DNA of 36,919 bases, taken from the NCBI RefSeq assembly GCF_001424185.1, contig NZ_LMOM01000018.1, positions 1 to 36,919 on the forward strand, written 5' to 3'. The position numbers were made by a program, and so were the translations under genes. Numbering within the stretch: position 1 is the first letter of the stretch; each line of letters opens with the position of its first letter. Shown piece by piece: positions 23,884-31,630 of the stretch. Below the pieces are notes generated by a model. That model was not told the origin of the DNA. It ran no database searches and saw only the letters and a list, made by a program, of their open reading frames with translations. This stretch comes from Deinococcus sp. Leaf326 (GTDB lineage: Bacteria; Deinococcota; Deinococci; Deinococcales; Deinococcaceae).

Positions 23884-24467
23884 GCCAGAACCTCCAGTTC
23901 AGTCAGGGCCTCGCGGAAGGGCGCGGTGAGATCGGACGGGATCAGGCCTCCAAAGGCACGCTGGTAACCCACGGCCTTGCGCACGTGCGCGACGACCGGG
24001 TAGCCCAATTCCTCGAGAGCGGCGGGCATGGCTCCACTCACCCCGTCATGCTCCAGGCGGTTGAGGACGAAGCCCAGAGCGACACCTTCGGGCAGGGTGA
24101 CTTCGCCGAGCGCGGCTACGGTTTCCTGCAGGCGGTCGACTTCACCAGCACCGGGCAGCAGGGGCACAAGCAACACCTGAGACTGCTTGGCGGTGTCCTG
24201 CAGGATGCGGGTGTCGTTGGGCGGTGTATCGACCACCATGAAGTCGAGGTCGCCAACTGTAGCGGCCTGCATAGGCCCGATGACGCGGAAGGGGAGCTCA
24301 ATTCCAGCCTGCTGTGCACCGTACGCCCAGCCAGTAGCTGAACCTTCGGGGTCGCGGTCGAGCAGTGCCACGCTGTGTCCAGCTTCGCCGAGGACCTGCG
24401 CGATGCCCATGCTCAGGAGAGTTTTGCCGACGCCACCTTTCCTGCTCAGTACGCTGATGATCTTCAC
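23880..24467 (-). CDS. parA: ParA-family partition ATPase (small, type Ib)
   Basis: 195 residues. The deviant Walker A is R-K-G-G-V-G-K-T-L-L-S (residues 9-19), Walker A' D-R-D-P-E-G-S-A, and Walker B M-V-V-D-T-P-P-N-D. There is no N-terminal DNA-binding domain, as in type Ib ParA/ParF. It positions plasmid copies together with the coupled small partner. The start is ATG 24467, 12 bases after a large inverted repeat (24480-24525). Confidence 0.95.
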   Translation of the reverse strand: MKIISVLSRKGGVGKTLLSMGIAQVLGEAGHSVALLDRDPEGSATGWAYGAQQAGIELPFRVIGPMQAATVGDLDFMVVDTPPNDTRILQDTAKQSQVLLVPLLPGAGEVDRLQETVAALGEVTLPEGVALGFVLNRLEHDGVSGAMPAALEELGYPVVAHVRKAVGYQRAFGGLIPSDLTAPFREALTELEVLA

Positions 24468-24479
24468 ACTCTCACTTTC

Positions 24480-24525
24480 TCACACAATCACCGAATCACA
24501 CAACAACAATTCAGTGATTGTGTGA
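24480..24525. promoter_or_regulatory. Large dyad upstream of parA (operator/centromere candidate)
   Basis: TCACACAATCAC (24480-24491) and GTGATTGTGTGA (24514-24525) are perfect 12-bp arms separated by 22 bases, with another AATCACAC in the spacer. GTGTGATTGTGTGATT also lies inside the partner gene at 23780-23795, and CACAATCAC at 23521-23529. Repeated short motifs at a par locus are typical parS/parC sites and operators. Confidence 0.65.
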
Positions 24526-24830
24526 AAGCGTGACGAGAGTGGAAGGGCAAACTGCTCAGCGCCGCATCGTTGAATGCTTGGGCTGCTTGCTCTGGAAGCA
24601 GGCAGGGAAATAGTAAAGAGCGAGTCTGCTGCCTACCAGGACTTCCAGCGCTGTAGCACCTCGTTCCGTTGGCCGACAGGTTCTCGACGAGCGAGGGCGT
24701 CTCCTGACATCGCCAGCAGCGAGTTGTGGGTCATTCATCAGTAGGGGAGGGGTAAGCCCAGTATGACGCGTCGTTGTCTCTGGCCACCATCAGCTCCGGC
24801 CTCCGACTGGAGCCAGAGGGTTTTCCTGGC
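24526..24830. other. No gene seen between the par operator and soxR
   Basis: A 60-codon minus-strand frame (24556-24738) exists but has no Shine-Dalgarno and no recognisable fold, so it is not called. No repeats or convincing promoters are seen apart from the par region at its left edge. Confidence 0.4.
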
Positions 24831-25283
24831 CTAGGTCTCCTCAATCTGTAGCCGGTGGGTCCCCGGACGCGTCCGACCCACGACATCACCGGGATTGAGC
24901 ATCTGACAATGCTCCAGCGACAAGCACCCGCACTGGATGCACTGCCCCAACTCACCACGCAATTTGAGCAGGGCCGCAATCCGCCGGTCCAGATCAGCCT
25001 GCCATCTCCCGGAAAGCACCGCCCAATCCGCGGCAGTCGGCACCCGACCTTCCGGCAGGGTCGCCAGAGCATTACGAATGTCCGCCAGGGGTACCCCGAA
25101 CTGCTGCGCGGCTCGGATGACCGCTAAGCGCCTCAGCGTGTCCCGGGCATATCGCCGTTGGTTTCCAGACGTTCGCTGACTGCGGATCAAGCCATGTCGC
25201 TCGTAAAAGTGCAGTGCGGAGACCGAGAGTCCACTGCGGTGAGCCAGTTGGCTGGGTGTCCAAAGTGAGGGGCTTTCTGACAT
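24831..25283 (-). CDS. soxR: SoxR, redox-sensing MerR-family regulator
   Basis: 150 residues. The MerR helix-turn-helix is T-P-S-Q-L-A-H-R-S-G-L-S-V-S-A-L-H-F-Y (residues 9-27), followed by G-N-Q-R-R-Y. The [2Fe-2S] cluster cysteines are at 115, 118, 120 and 126 (C-I-Q-C-G-C-L-S-L-E-H-C), the exact SoxR pattern. ATG 25283 is chosen since the domain starts at L-W-T-P. It is divergent from the VOC-family gene, and its operator (25308-25325) lies 24 bases upstream. Confidence 0.96.
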   Translation of the reverse strand: MSESPSLWTPSQLAHRSGLSVSALHFYERHGLIRSQRTSGNQRRYARDTLRRLAVIRAAQQFGVPLADIRNALATLPEGRVPTAADWAVLSGRWQADLDRRIAALLKLRGELGQCIQCGCLSLEHCQMLNPGDVVGRTRPGTHRLQIEET

Positions 25284-25303
25284 AGACGAGCCTCGCTCAG
25301 GGC

Positions 25304-25334
25304 TTGACCTCAACCTTTGTTGAGGTTCTACAGT
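25304..25334 (+). promoter_or_regulatory. SoxR-controlled promoter
   Basis: TTGACC (25304-25309), a 19-base spacer and TACAGT (25329-25334). The overlong spacer holds the dyad CCTCAA-CCTTTG-TTGAGG (25308-25325), matching the known SoxR box (CCTCAAG...CTTGAGG). Such 19-bp spacers need SoxR to twist the DNA. It reads toward the VOC gene at 25475 and lies between it and soxR. Confidence 0.88.
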
Positions 25335-25474
25335 CACCGTAACACATGGCGCCTCCCCTCTTCTCTCCCCTCGATCACCCCCTGGTCGTCCACCTCCACG
25401 CTGCACGTGCTCCCCCAGATGAACGGAGCTGTCGTCCAGTCCCGGCTCTTCCTCTTCTCCCCTCGGAGGCTGTA

Positions 25475-25885
25475 ATGTCCATCCCTTCATTGACCCCATC
25501 AACCCGTATTCGTCTGGCACGACCCTCCCTGGATCTGGCTGCAGCGGCCCAGTTCTACGTGCAGGGACTGGGGCTCCAGGTGTTGTACCAATCGGCAGAC
25601 CCCCATGAGGGCTTTGCCTTGCTCATGCTCGGTCTCCCAGGCGCGCTGTGGCATCTCGAACTGACGCAATCAGCCGCGCATCCACTGACCCCTACACCGA
25701 CCCCAGACGATCTTCTCGTGTTCTATCTGGGGCACCTCATCCCAGACACCCTGATCGAGCAACTGGAACAGTGCGGTGGAGCCCGTGTTCCTGCGTTCAA
25801 CCCGTATTGGGACGAGTGGGGCGTGACGATTCGAGATCCAGATGGGTATCTGGTGGTGCTGTGTCAGCGCACCTGGGAGACCTAG
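25475..25885 (+). CDS. VOC-superfamily (glyoxalase/bleomycin resistance) protein
   Basis: 136 residues. The fold signature is R-P-S-L-D-L-A-A-A-A-Q-F-Y-V-Q-G-L-G-L (about residues 16-34), with L-W-H-L-E-L in the middle and a C-terminal I-R-D-P-D-G-Y-L-V-V-L. Metal-ligand positions include H in W-H-L-E. ATG 25475 has GGAGG 4 bases upstream. It lies downstream of the SoxR promoter, so it is probably induced by redox-cycling compounds. It could be a detoxifying lyase or binding protein. The substrate is unknown. Confidence 0.88.
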   Translation: MSIPSLTPSTRIRLARPSLDLAAAAQFYVQGLGLQVLYQSADPHEGFALLMLGLPGALWHLELTQSAAHPLTPTPTPDDLLVFYLGHLIPDTLIEQLEQCGGARVPAFNPYWDEWGVTIRDPDGYLVVLCQRTWET

Positions 25886-25931
25886 CGGTCAGCGGAGGCG
25901 AGGATGAGGCCGAGCACAAGCTTCTTGGACC

Positions 25932-26417
25932 TCAGCGGTCTGGGGTGGTTTCGATCTGCTCGATACGGTACAGCACGTCCTGCTTCAGGGTGACAGTGAT
26001 GATGTCGCCGACGCGGCCACCCTGGAGTCTGGAGCCCACGGGACTGTCTGGACTGACCTGAACGATTCCTCCCAGCGCACCGGCGGCTTCGGCTGCAGTG
26101 ACGAGCTGCAGGCGCTGCGTTCTGCCGGAGCCCAGATGGGCCAGGAGCACGACGTCGCCCAGCTGCACGACGTCGTGGGTTCCAGCAGGCGCCTCAAGGA
26201 TCTGAGCGGTGGCGAGCAACTCCTGGAGTTCCTCGACGCGCTCTTCGAGCGTAGCGAGTTGCTGTTGGGCTTCGACGAGGTTGAGGCTCTCGGCCTCGTT
26301 CGACTCGAGCTGGTCGCGCACGTAACCCCGGGCTTCGTCGAGGCGGATCTGTTCGCGCCGCAGCGTCTGCTGGAGGCGCTCGAAGCCGCGGGCCGTCAGT
26401 TGGGAAGGGGCAGGCAT
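25932..26417 (-). CDS. GreA/Rnk-type transcription factor
   Basis: 161 residues. The N-terminal coiled coil (residues about 10-75, R-G-F-E-R-L-Q-Q-T-L, then E-E-R-V-E-E-L-Q-E-L-L) would reach into the RNA polymerase secondary channel. The C-terminal FKBP-like domain is V-Q-L-G-D-V-V-L-L, then V-S-P-D-S-P-V-G-S-R-L-Q-G and G-D-I-I-T-V. This layout is GreA/GreB-like. As a plasmid-borne paralogue it may be one of the Gre-like factors without normal cleavage activity. The acidic tip residues E-S-N-E-A-E are present. Confidence 0.85.
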   Translation of the reverse strand: MPAPSQLTARGFERLQQTLRREQIRLDEARGYVRDQLESNEAESLNLVEAQQQLATLEERVEELQELLATAQILEAPAGTHDVVQLGDVVLLAHLGSGRTQRLQLVTAAEAAGALGGIVQVSPDSPVGSRLQGGRVGDIITVTLKQDVLYRIEQIETTPDR

Positions 26418-26528
26418 GGGTGAGCTGGAAGATAGTGCGGCGAGAAGCGTCGCCTCTATTGGATCTGCCGACGGCCGCAGAAGGTTCGTACAACCGAACG
26501 ACTATCCATCAGTCATGAGAGCGGGCCG

Positions 26529-26744
26529 TCAGGGGGAGGACCGCTCTTCGCATTCTTCCACGGCCCAGAGCATTGGGTACTTCTCGGCAACATAAGTTCC
26601 TGTAGTGCTCCGTTCCCAGGTCAGGACTTGACCGACCACCTCACCGACCGCCACACAGGCCGCGTGCCGCGTGTCGAACGGGCCGAGGGTGCGGGTGAGT
26701 TCACCGGTGGGAATGTGAGTAGCCGTCGCGTAGACCGGAGACAT
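26529..26744 (-). CDS. Small hypothetical protein
   Basis: 71 residues from ATG 26744: S-P-V-Y-A-T-A-T-H-I-P-T-G-E-L, then A-A-C-V-A-V-G-E-V-V-G-Q-V-L and Y-P-M-L-W-A-V-E-E-C. Amino-acid use is normal for the region. No Shine-Dalgarno is seen and no family is recognised. Confidence 0.5.
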   Translation of the reverse strand: MSPVYATATHIPTGELTRTLGPFDTRHAACVAVGEVVGQVLTWERSTTGTYVAEKYPMLWAVEECEERSSP

Positions 26745-26907
26745 GTTCAGAGGGTAAAGGCTTGGCCTCTCGGAAAAGAAAAAAGGGGATTCACCCGCGG
26801 AGGGAACACGCCGGTCGCTGGACGGTGGGTGGTCCATCCAGGCGATTCGAGAACGGAGATGCTTCGAAGCAACATCGAAATCAGAACGTACATATACCTC
26901 AGGGTGC

Positions 26908-26930
26908 AATACATCGGGAAAATATGTATT
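26908..26930. promoter_or_regulatory. PadR operator
   Basis: AATACAT (26908-26914), a 9-base spacer, ATGTATT (26924-26930) match the ATGTAT/ATACAT dyads bound by PadR-family repressors. It ends 8 bases before the padR-type start at 26939, so autorepression is likely. Confidence 0.75.
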
Positions 26931-26938
26931 CTTCCGTC

Positions 26939-27253
26939 ATGAATACCAAGGCGCAATTACAGATGCTGATCCTGGCCGTGCTGGAGCGACAACCTGAGCA
27001 CGGTTACGCTATCGCTCAAGCCATCAAGACCCGTAGCGAACACCTGCTGACCGCTCACGAAGGCTCGCTTTACCCCATGCTGCACCGCCTGGAAGCTGAA
27101 GCTCTGGTGACTAGTGAGGAGCGGGATCTCGGGGGTCGAGTCCGGCGGGAATACCGCCTCACAGAAAAGGGGGGACGCGCGCTCGCAGAGGCTAAAAAGG
27201 ACTGGCAACGTCAAATTCAGGCGGTCCAGGCCGTCCTGGGAGGGGCTGGATGA
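26939..27253 (+). CDS. PadR-family transcriptional regulator
   Basis: 104 residues. The PadR winged helix is L-I-L-A-V-L-E-R-Q-P-E-H-G-Y-A-I-A-Q-A-I (residues 9-28), E-G-S-L-Y-P-M-L-H-R-L-E and R-R-E-Y-R-L-T-E-K-G-G-R-A-L. The start at 26939 is preferred. An ATG at 26924 lies inside the operator. The stop overlaps the start of the next, membrane-protein gene (ATGA), the usual partner of such regulators. Confidence 0.95.
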   Translation: MNTKAQLQMLILAVLERQPEHGYAIAQAIKTRSEHLLTAHEGSLYPMLHRLEAEALVTSEERDLGGRVRREYRLTEKGGRALAEAKKDWQRQIQAVQAVLGGAG

Positions 27254-27835
27254 CCCTCGACTACTGGTTGGACATTGCCACGCAACGTCTGGCACGCCCC
27301 GCTCAGATCCGGGTCTGCCGCGAGTACCGCGATGCTTATCAGGACGCTGTGGATGCGGGTCAAACGGACATCCTGGCGATCTGGGGAGATCCTCACCACA
27401 TCAATCACGAACTCCGCAAAGTGCATCTCACGACGAGCGATATTCGACTTATTCATCCTGGGTACGCCCGGACCTTTCAAGGCTGGCGCCAGGCCGTCCT
27501 CGAAGATGTCGGGATCGTTGGCTTCGCCTGGTTGGTCACCTTGTTCCGGCATGAGCCCCTTCAAGCCCAAGATTTCTGGTTGCTGCTCTGTGTCATTCTC
27601 CTCGCCACATTGAGGTGGGCGCTCGTCGTTCGCTTGAATCACCGGATTCAGTGGCGCGCCCTCGTGCAGGGTGTCCTCCAACCCGTGACCTTGATGTGTC
27701 TCTTTTTCTTCTGGATTCTAGGAAGAGCAGTCGTGAGCGCAGAATCTACACATGCGCTCATCTTAGAATTCAAATCTATCCTTCTTATGGGAGAAGATGG
27801 AAACTCGAATCCTCTTCCAGGGATTTTGCTTTTAT

Positions 27836-28995
27836 CTCAGGAGTTGCATCTGCATAGGACGAAAAAAGCGCTCCCAGACGCGAGAGTCTGGGAGTGTCAA
27901 CGTCACAGCCTCTCTGGGAGCGCGCCCGCATTCTGACAGACCGCCTCCTTGCCGTTCCTCCCACGGTGTACCAGCAACGCAGCCTCGGGGCAGCCCAGGC
28001 CCTGTTTCTCAATCCAGACGTCAAGACGGTTCTCCATCAAGCGGAGTCCGTCAGTGCCAGTGCCCTCAGTCGCTTCTTCAACGAATACGATTGGGACACC
28101 ACCGCGTGCTGGACCTTGCTGGAGGATGCCCAGTGGGCCCTCCTCCTCCAAGCAGCCAGGCGGAAACATCGTCCCCGCTTGCGGCTGAGTGTCGATCTCA
28201 CCAGCGTCCCGAAAACGGGACGCCAGTTGCCGTTCGTTCGCATCTACAACGAGGTCCACGGCATTCATCTCGTCATTCTTTTCGCGCACTACGGGACCCT
28301 GAAGTTTCCAGTCGGGTACCGGGTGTACCGCGGTAAAGGGACCCCCACACCCGTCACGCTGGCCCGTGACTTGCTGCGCACCGTGCCGGACCCCATTCGC
28401 ACCCGGTTCCGGGTGCGCGTCCTCGCCGACAGTGGCTCCCTGGCAGCCGCCTTTCTGGACGAGATCCGGATGCTGGGTTTCGAATTCGTGGTGGGCGTAC
28501 GGTCGACCCGGCGCACCGAGCATCCTGGCATCGTCACTGTCGCAGATTGCCCGCATGGCGGGTATATCGAGCTCCAGAATTGGCCGCACGACACCCTGAC
28601 GCTCGGCCGCGTCCAGCGCGGCCAGCGCGGCCAGCGCGTGTTCCACGCCGTGGCCTCCGAGTTGATGGAGGGTGACGAGGTGGTCTCAGAGGGGGCAAAG
28701 CGTTGGCAGATCGAGTCGTTTTTCAAAGAGAGTAAACACCAGTTCGGGCTGAACCGCTTTGCCCTGCGGACCGCGCGAGGACTGGACCGGTGGCTGCTCC
28801 TGATCTTCGTGGCCTGGACCTTGACCCTACTGGACGCACAACCGGGCCAAACGCTGGCGAGCAGCGCACGTCGTGCGCTACTCGCTCTTCAGCCGAAGCT
28901 CTACCTTGGCCGCCTGCTACACCTCTTCACGAAAAACGCGAAATTTCTCGGCCAGCACGGTTATTCACTGTCCTATGCGAGGTGCAAGTTCTGAG
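27836..28995 (+). mobile_element. Complete IS4-superfamily insertion sequence, 1160 bp
   Basis: The terminal inverted repeats begin CTCAGGAGTTGCATCTGCAT on the left, and CTCAGAACTTGCACCTCGCA when the right end is read from outside. They are about 25-26 bp with a few mismatches. TTTAT (27831-27835 and 28996-29000) is a 5-bp target duplication. It encodes one transposase. A hairpin (CTCCCAGAC/GTCTGGGAG) with an outward T-run sits over the transposase start and may stop outside transcription. A second copy of the family is cut by the left window edge. Confidence 0.95.
27894..28994 (+). CDS. IS4-superfamily (IS701-like) DDE transposase
   Basis: 366 residues from GTG 27894. The catalytic triad appears as L-S-V-D-L-T-S (Asp 101), V-L-A-D-S-G-S (Asp 179) and R-W-Q-I-E-S-F-F-K (Glu 274), the last fitting the RxIExFF block of IS4/IS701 transposases with K-H-Q-F-G-L following. 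The start lies on the 3' edge of a 9-bp hairpin, which probably limits translation. The stop codon is part of the right terminal repeat. The gene looks intact. Confidence 0.93.
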   Translation: MSTSQPLWERARILTDRLLAVPPTVYQQRSLGAAQALFLNPDVKTVLHQAESVSASALSRFFNEYDWDTTACWTLLEDAQWALLLQAARRKHRPRLRLSVDLTSVPKTGRQLPFVRIYNEVHGIHLVILFAHYGTLKFPVGYRVYRGKGTPTPVTLARDLLRTVPDPIRTRFRVRVLADSGSLAAAFLDEIRMLGFEFVVGVRSTRRTEHPGIVTVADCPHGGYIELQNWPHDTLTLGRVQRGQRGQRVFHAVASELMEGDEVVSEGAKRWQIESFFKESKHQFGLNRFALRTARGLDRWLLLIFVAWTLTLLDAQPGQTLASSARRALLALQPKLYLGRLLHLFTKNAKFLGQHGYSLSYARCKF

Positions 28996-29114
28996 TTTAT
29001 CGTATGTTACCTATCGCATTATCCGCCTGATCCTTTCCTGGAAGGCTGGTCGCAAGGCACAGTCCCTCACGACCTAGAACGTGGCTCTATCCCAGTCCCT
29101 ACACTTCAACGAAG

Positions 29115-29139
29115 AGGGCGACCAAATTGGTCGCCCTCA
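29115..29139. terminator. Bidirectional terminator between converging genes
   Basis: GAGGGCGACC pairs with GGTCGCCCTC across a 5-base loop. It lies 38 bases after the stop of the interrupted membrane-protein gene and 10 bases after the stop of the 29150 gene on the other strand. Confidence 0.75.
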
Positions 29140-29149
29140 CTCGTGTCGT

Positions 29150-29602
29150 CTATTTCTTCGTCGTGGTCCGCCGCGCCTTCGGTGCTGGTTTGGCCGCCTT
29201 GCGGGAGTTTCCTAACGTCTGCCCCTTCTCGAAACTCGCCTGCAACTTGCGGCGCGTCTCTTCCATCATGGCTGCGAAGTCGACCTCGCCCGCCTCCACC
29301 GCCTCCAGGCTGATTTTCGGTGCCCCTGTACGGCGGGTGGGCGTGCTCAGTGTTTCATTCACGCCGTCGAACCATTTCTTGTACGCTGGCGTGACATTCA
29401 CGACCATATCCTTGACAGTTCGCGTGTACGTCTCATCCGCGCCACGCCGCCGATATTCCTTGGGGAGCTCGAAACGTTCGGGCAGATCTGCGGCTTCAAC
29501 CGCTCCCTCTCGCACGGCGTCCCGGAACTGCTTGTAGAAGGCATCACTGCGCTGTGGATTGGTGAGATTCTCCATCTGTGCGCTCAGTTTTTCGTATGGC
29601 AT
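29150..29602 (-). CDS. Unknown protein with Lys/Ala/Thr-rich C-terminal tail
   Basis: 150 residues from ATG 29602. The body is helical (Q-M-E-N-L-T-N-P-Q-R-S-D-A-F-Y, R-F-E-L-P-K-E-Y-R-R-R, T-R-T-V-K-D-M-V-V-N-V). The tail (A-A-K-P-A-P-K-A-R-R-T-T-T-K-K) is strongly basic, as in DNA-binding or phasin-like proteins. TATAAA ends 6 bases before this ATG with TTGCAA 17 bases upstream, so a leaderless start is likely. An ATG sits one codon upstream (29605) and a TTG at 29647. No family is recognised. Confidence 0.7.
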   Translation of the reverse strand: MPYEKLSAQMENLTNPQRSDAFYKQFRDAVREGAVEAADLPERFELPKEYRRRGADETYTRTVKDMVVNVTPAYKKWFDGVNETLSTPTRRTGAPKISLEAVEAGEVDFAAMMEETRRKLQASFEKGQTLGNSRKAAKPAPKARRTTTKK

Positions 29603-29608
29603 CATCTC

Positions 29609-29637
29609 TTTATAGAGATGTATTTTGAAAATTGCAA
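29609..29637 (-). promoter_or_regulatory. Leaderless promoter of the 29150-29602 gene
   Basis: On the minus strand, TTGCAA (29637-29632), a 17-base spacer, TATAAA (29614-29609), then GAGATG before the start codon at 29602. The distance from the -10 box to ATG fits a transcript beginning at the AUG. Confidence 0.65.
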
Positions 29638-29647
29638 GAGCTTTCAA

Positions 29648-29994
29648 AGTGCGCTTACCCTTAATCTCCGGATAGAATCGACAACCACCGAAGATGGAGT
29701 TTCCCGGTTAAGCCTCAATTTTCAGAGCGACCTGAAGAGTTATCCGCTGACGGGGTTAGATAACTAAGTTTCCTGAGCGTATGGAGACATCTAGGCGAGC
29801 AGTAAAATTACTCGGGCGATTATTAACCTGACTCCTTATTCTTTGACGGAGTGAATCTGAATTTATATGTATCAGAGGACTATTCAACGTAAACGCTTTT
29901 GGCATCATCTAGCGCTTCTCATGAAACTCCAAATGGATTCACATAGTATCCGCTTGTTCCAAAAATCAAAGTTTGATCGTTGTAGGGGGAACTT
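29648..29994. other. AT-rich intergenic region upstream of the phospholipase gene
   Basis: No gene is supported. It is noticeably AT-richer than its surroundings. GTTATC (29739-29744) and GATAAC (29759-29764) form a small dyad. The right end contains GTAGGGGG, the ribosome-binding site of the phospholipase gene. It probably holds its promoter. Confidence 0.4.
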
Positions 29995-30675
29995 ATGCGT
30001 CGGATCTGGATCGGATGTGCCCTTGGTATTGCGTTGGTCAGTTGTGGACAACAAATACCCAGCTCAGAGCTGCCCGCCTCGACTTCTGCACTCCAAGGCA
30101 CCGTGGCCCAGCAGCTGGCGCAGTTGGCCCAAAGGCCAGAACTACAAGATGCCGACAGTCAGGAGATCCTACGTCAACATCCCAATGATGTTCTCTTGCT
30201 CCAAGGTCTGAAAGAAGCTTATGGCCTTCCAAACGAAGGTCTGGAAGCGGCCGCTCTGGCCACCCAGGTGGGCGCAGATGGTCTCTCTGCTCAGGCCTCT
30301 GGAAAGGCCGGCTATGCTCAGAGTGTCGCTTGGGGAAGTGTGAGCAACTACAACGCGGAGCGGCGCTCCCCGAATTATTCCGGTCTGGATTGGAACTACG
30401 ACGGCTGTAGCGCACCCAAGGGTCTTGGATTGGGGTACAGCAGCTTCTTCAAAGCGTCTTGCAATGTCCATGATTTTGGGTACAGGAATCTGCCAGACCT
30501 GACGTCCATTCCGACGTGGCCCTATAACAAAGGGAGGACCGATGTGGCCTTCCTGAACAATATGCGGGTCCAATGCGGCGCCAAGGGAGCTTGGGAACGT
30601 CCAGGATGCTACGCGGCAGCAACAGCGTATTACACGGTCGTCGACGAGTTTGGCTGGGCCAAGTGGCACCGCTGA
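29995..30675 (+). CDS. Secreted phospholipase A2 family lipoprotein
   Basis: 226 residues. A signal peptide ends in the lipobox A-L-V-S-C (Cys 17), so the protein is lipid-anchored. After a Gln/Ala-rich linker the catalytic domain starts near residue 120: W-N-Y-D-G-C-S-A-P, then S-C-N-V-H-D-F-G-Y-R-N with the His-Asp pair of bacterial phospholipase A2, and T-D-V-A-F-L-N-N-M with the second Asp. Cysteines are placed for disulfides, as in the prokaryotic (group XIV) family. ATG 29995 has GTAGGGGG 5 bases upstream. It may act on host or competitor membranes. Confidence 0.88.
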   Translation: MRRIWIGCALGIALVSCGQQIPSSELPASTSALQGTVAQQLAQLAQRPELQDADSQEILRQHPNDVLLLQGLKEAYGLPNEGLEAAALATQVGADGLSAQASGKAGYAQSVAWGSVSNYNAERRSPNYSGLDWNYDGCSAPKGLGLGYSSFFKASCNVHDFGYRNLPDLTSIPTWPYNKGRTDVAFLNNMRVQCGAKGAWERPGCYAAATAYYTVVDEFGWAKWHR

Positions 30676-30716
30676 GCGCGGAGACGATGCCGTAGCGCTC
30701 CTCGGAGCCTGGTCAG

Positions 30717-30756
30717 AGATTGCCCCGCACCAGTCAACCCTGGTGCGGGGCAATCT
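30717..30756 (+). terminator. Strong hairpin terminator after the phospholipase gene
   Basis: A 17-bp perfect stem (AGATTGCCCCGCACCAG / CTGGTGCGGGGCAATCT) with a 6-base loop, followed by TTCTGG. It starts 41 bases after the phospholipase stop. Confidence 0.85.
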
Positions 30757-30854
30757 TTCTGGTATGACGTCACTTCTGCCGTCCAAGGCGTTGCCCTGAC
30801 GAGAAAGCCCATCCTGCTCAGGCATCTGCAGCGGCGGTGTGGGGATCCCTTGGC

Positions 30855-31532
30855 TTAGGCGACCACGCGGCCACGCAGATATGGCGCCAGGAGGAGTCGT
30901 AGCTCCGACGGCCCATAGGCCGACTCAGCCCGCAAGCGGAGGAGAGGCAGTCCTGCTGACTGAAAGACCACGTCTTTGACTGCGTCGCGGTACTGCTGCT
31001 CCGCCTGATCATGGCTTGCTCCGTCCAGTTCGAGAGCGAGCCATGGACGGAAGTCGCTTGTCCGTACGATCAGGAAATCGACGTGCTTGTCCCGTAGCCG
31101 TGCATAAGTCGCCCGCTGCTGCGCCCCTGGCTTGATCAGAAAGAGATCGTTCAGGCGTACGTTTGGGAAGACCCGGTACTCGGGCGGAAGGGCAGCCTCA
31201 AGAGCCTGAAAGAAGGCGGATTCGCTTCGGCTGAAAAACCACTGTTTGGTCTTGACGGGCAGGACACTCGGAATGTCGCTGTAATCGGTGGGCCGTCTGG
31301 GCGCTGGGACCACCGGGGCTGGAGCAAGGGGCTGAGCCGTTTTCGGAGTTGACCTTGGCTTCGGTGCGGACACATCAGTGCGCGCAGAAGTGGGACGGGA
31401 AGGAGGCCGATACCCTACGGCGGGCAGACTCGCCCGATCTTTCTGGGTTCGGCGCTTCCCTATAGAGAAAGCGATCGCAGCGATGAGGGAGGGAACACCG
31501 AGGAAAAAGAACAGGCCGAGCAGAGTCTCCAC
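30855..31532 (-). CDS. DUF2726 protein with N-terminal membrane anchor
   Basis: 225 residues from GTG 31532. Residues 1-25 are a membrane helix (L-L-G-L-F-F-F-L-G-V-P-S-L-I-A-A). Residues about 30-85 are a Pro/Ser/Arg-rich linker. The C-terminal DUF2726 domain has F-F-Q-A-L-E-A-A-L-P, V-D-F-L-I-V and L-A-L-E-L-D-G-A-S-H-D. It resembles a PD-(D/E)xK-like nuclease fold, with D and E-L-D in place. The role of the family is unknown. Confidence 0.82.
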   Translation of the reverse strand: METLLGLFFFLGVPSLIAAIAFSIGKRRTQKDRASLPAVGYRPPSRPTSARTDVSAPKPRSTPKTAQPLAPAPVVPAPRRPTDYSDIPSVLPVKTKQWFFSRSESAFFQALEAALPPEYRVFPNVRLNDLFLIKPGAQQRATYARLRDKHVDFLIVRTSDFRPWLALELDGASHDQAEQQYRDAVKDVVFQSAGLPLLRLRAESAYGPSELRLLLAPYLRGRVVA

Positions 31533-31562
31533 CGCTTCAGGGTGTCAGGGTAGACCTGACAT

Positions 31563-31608
31563 GCCTCTTGCGGGGCAGAAAAGTACAGTTTTCAGGCCCG
31601 CAAGAGGC
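31563..31608. terminator. Nested palindrome at the end of the lanthipeptide operon
   Basis: GCCTCTTGCGGG (31563-31574) and CCCGCAAGAGGC (31597-31608) are perfect 12-bp arms. Inside them GAAAA (78-82 of 315xx) and TTTTC (31589-31593) form a second stem around GTACAG. It lies between the exporter stop (31631) and the DUF2726 start. It may terminate the operon, although no terminal T-run is seen, or be a small palindromic element. Confidence 0.5.
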
Positions 31609-31630
31609 GGGCCATGAAAACTCAGGGAGT

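Larger units (their letters stand above)
27250..29077 (+). pseudogene. PadR-associated membrane protein, interrupted by an IS
   Basis: The gene starts at 27250, coupled to padR, and encodes an N-terminal soluble part (R-V-C-R-E-Y-R-D-A-Y, HAAS-like) and at least three hydrophobic segments (F-W-L-L-L-C-V-I-L-L and V-T-L-M-C-L-F-F-F-W among them). The IS at 27836-28995 cuts it after G-I-L-L-L. Removing the IS and one target copy joins the frame exactly to Y-V-T-Y-R-I-I-R-L-I and a stop at 29077, giving 220 residues. The present frame runs 101 bases into the IS, ending at 27936 with an IS-encoded tail. The last membrane segment is lost. Confidence 0.85.

Noticed and set aside
24556..24738. 60-codon minus-strand frame near the par locus, possible transposase end
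   Set aside because: There is no Shine-Dalgarno, no recognised motif and no repeat ends. The evidence is too weak to call a gene or an IS remnant.
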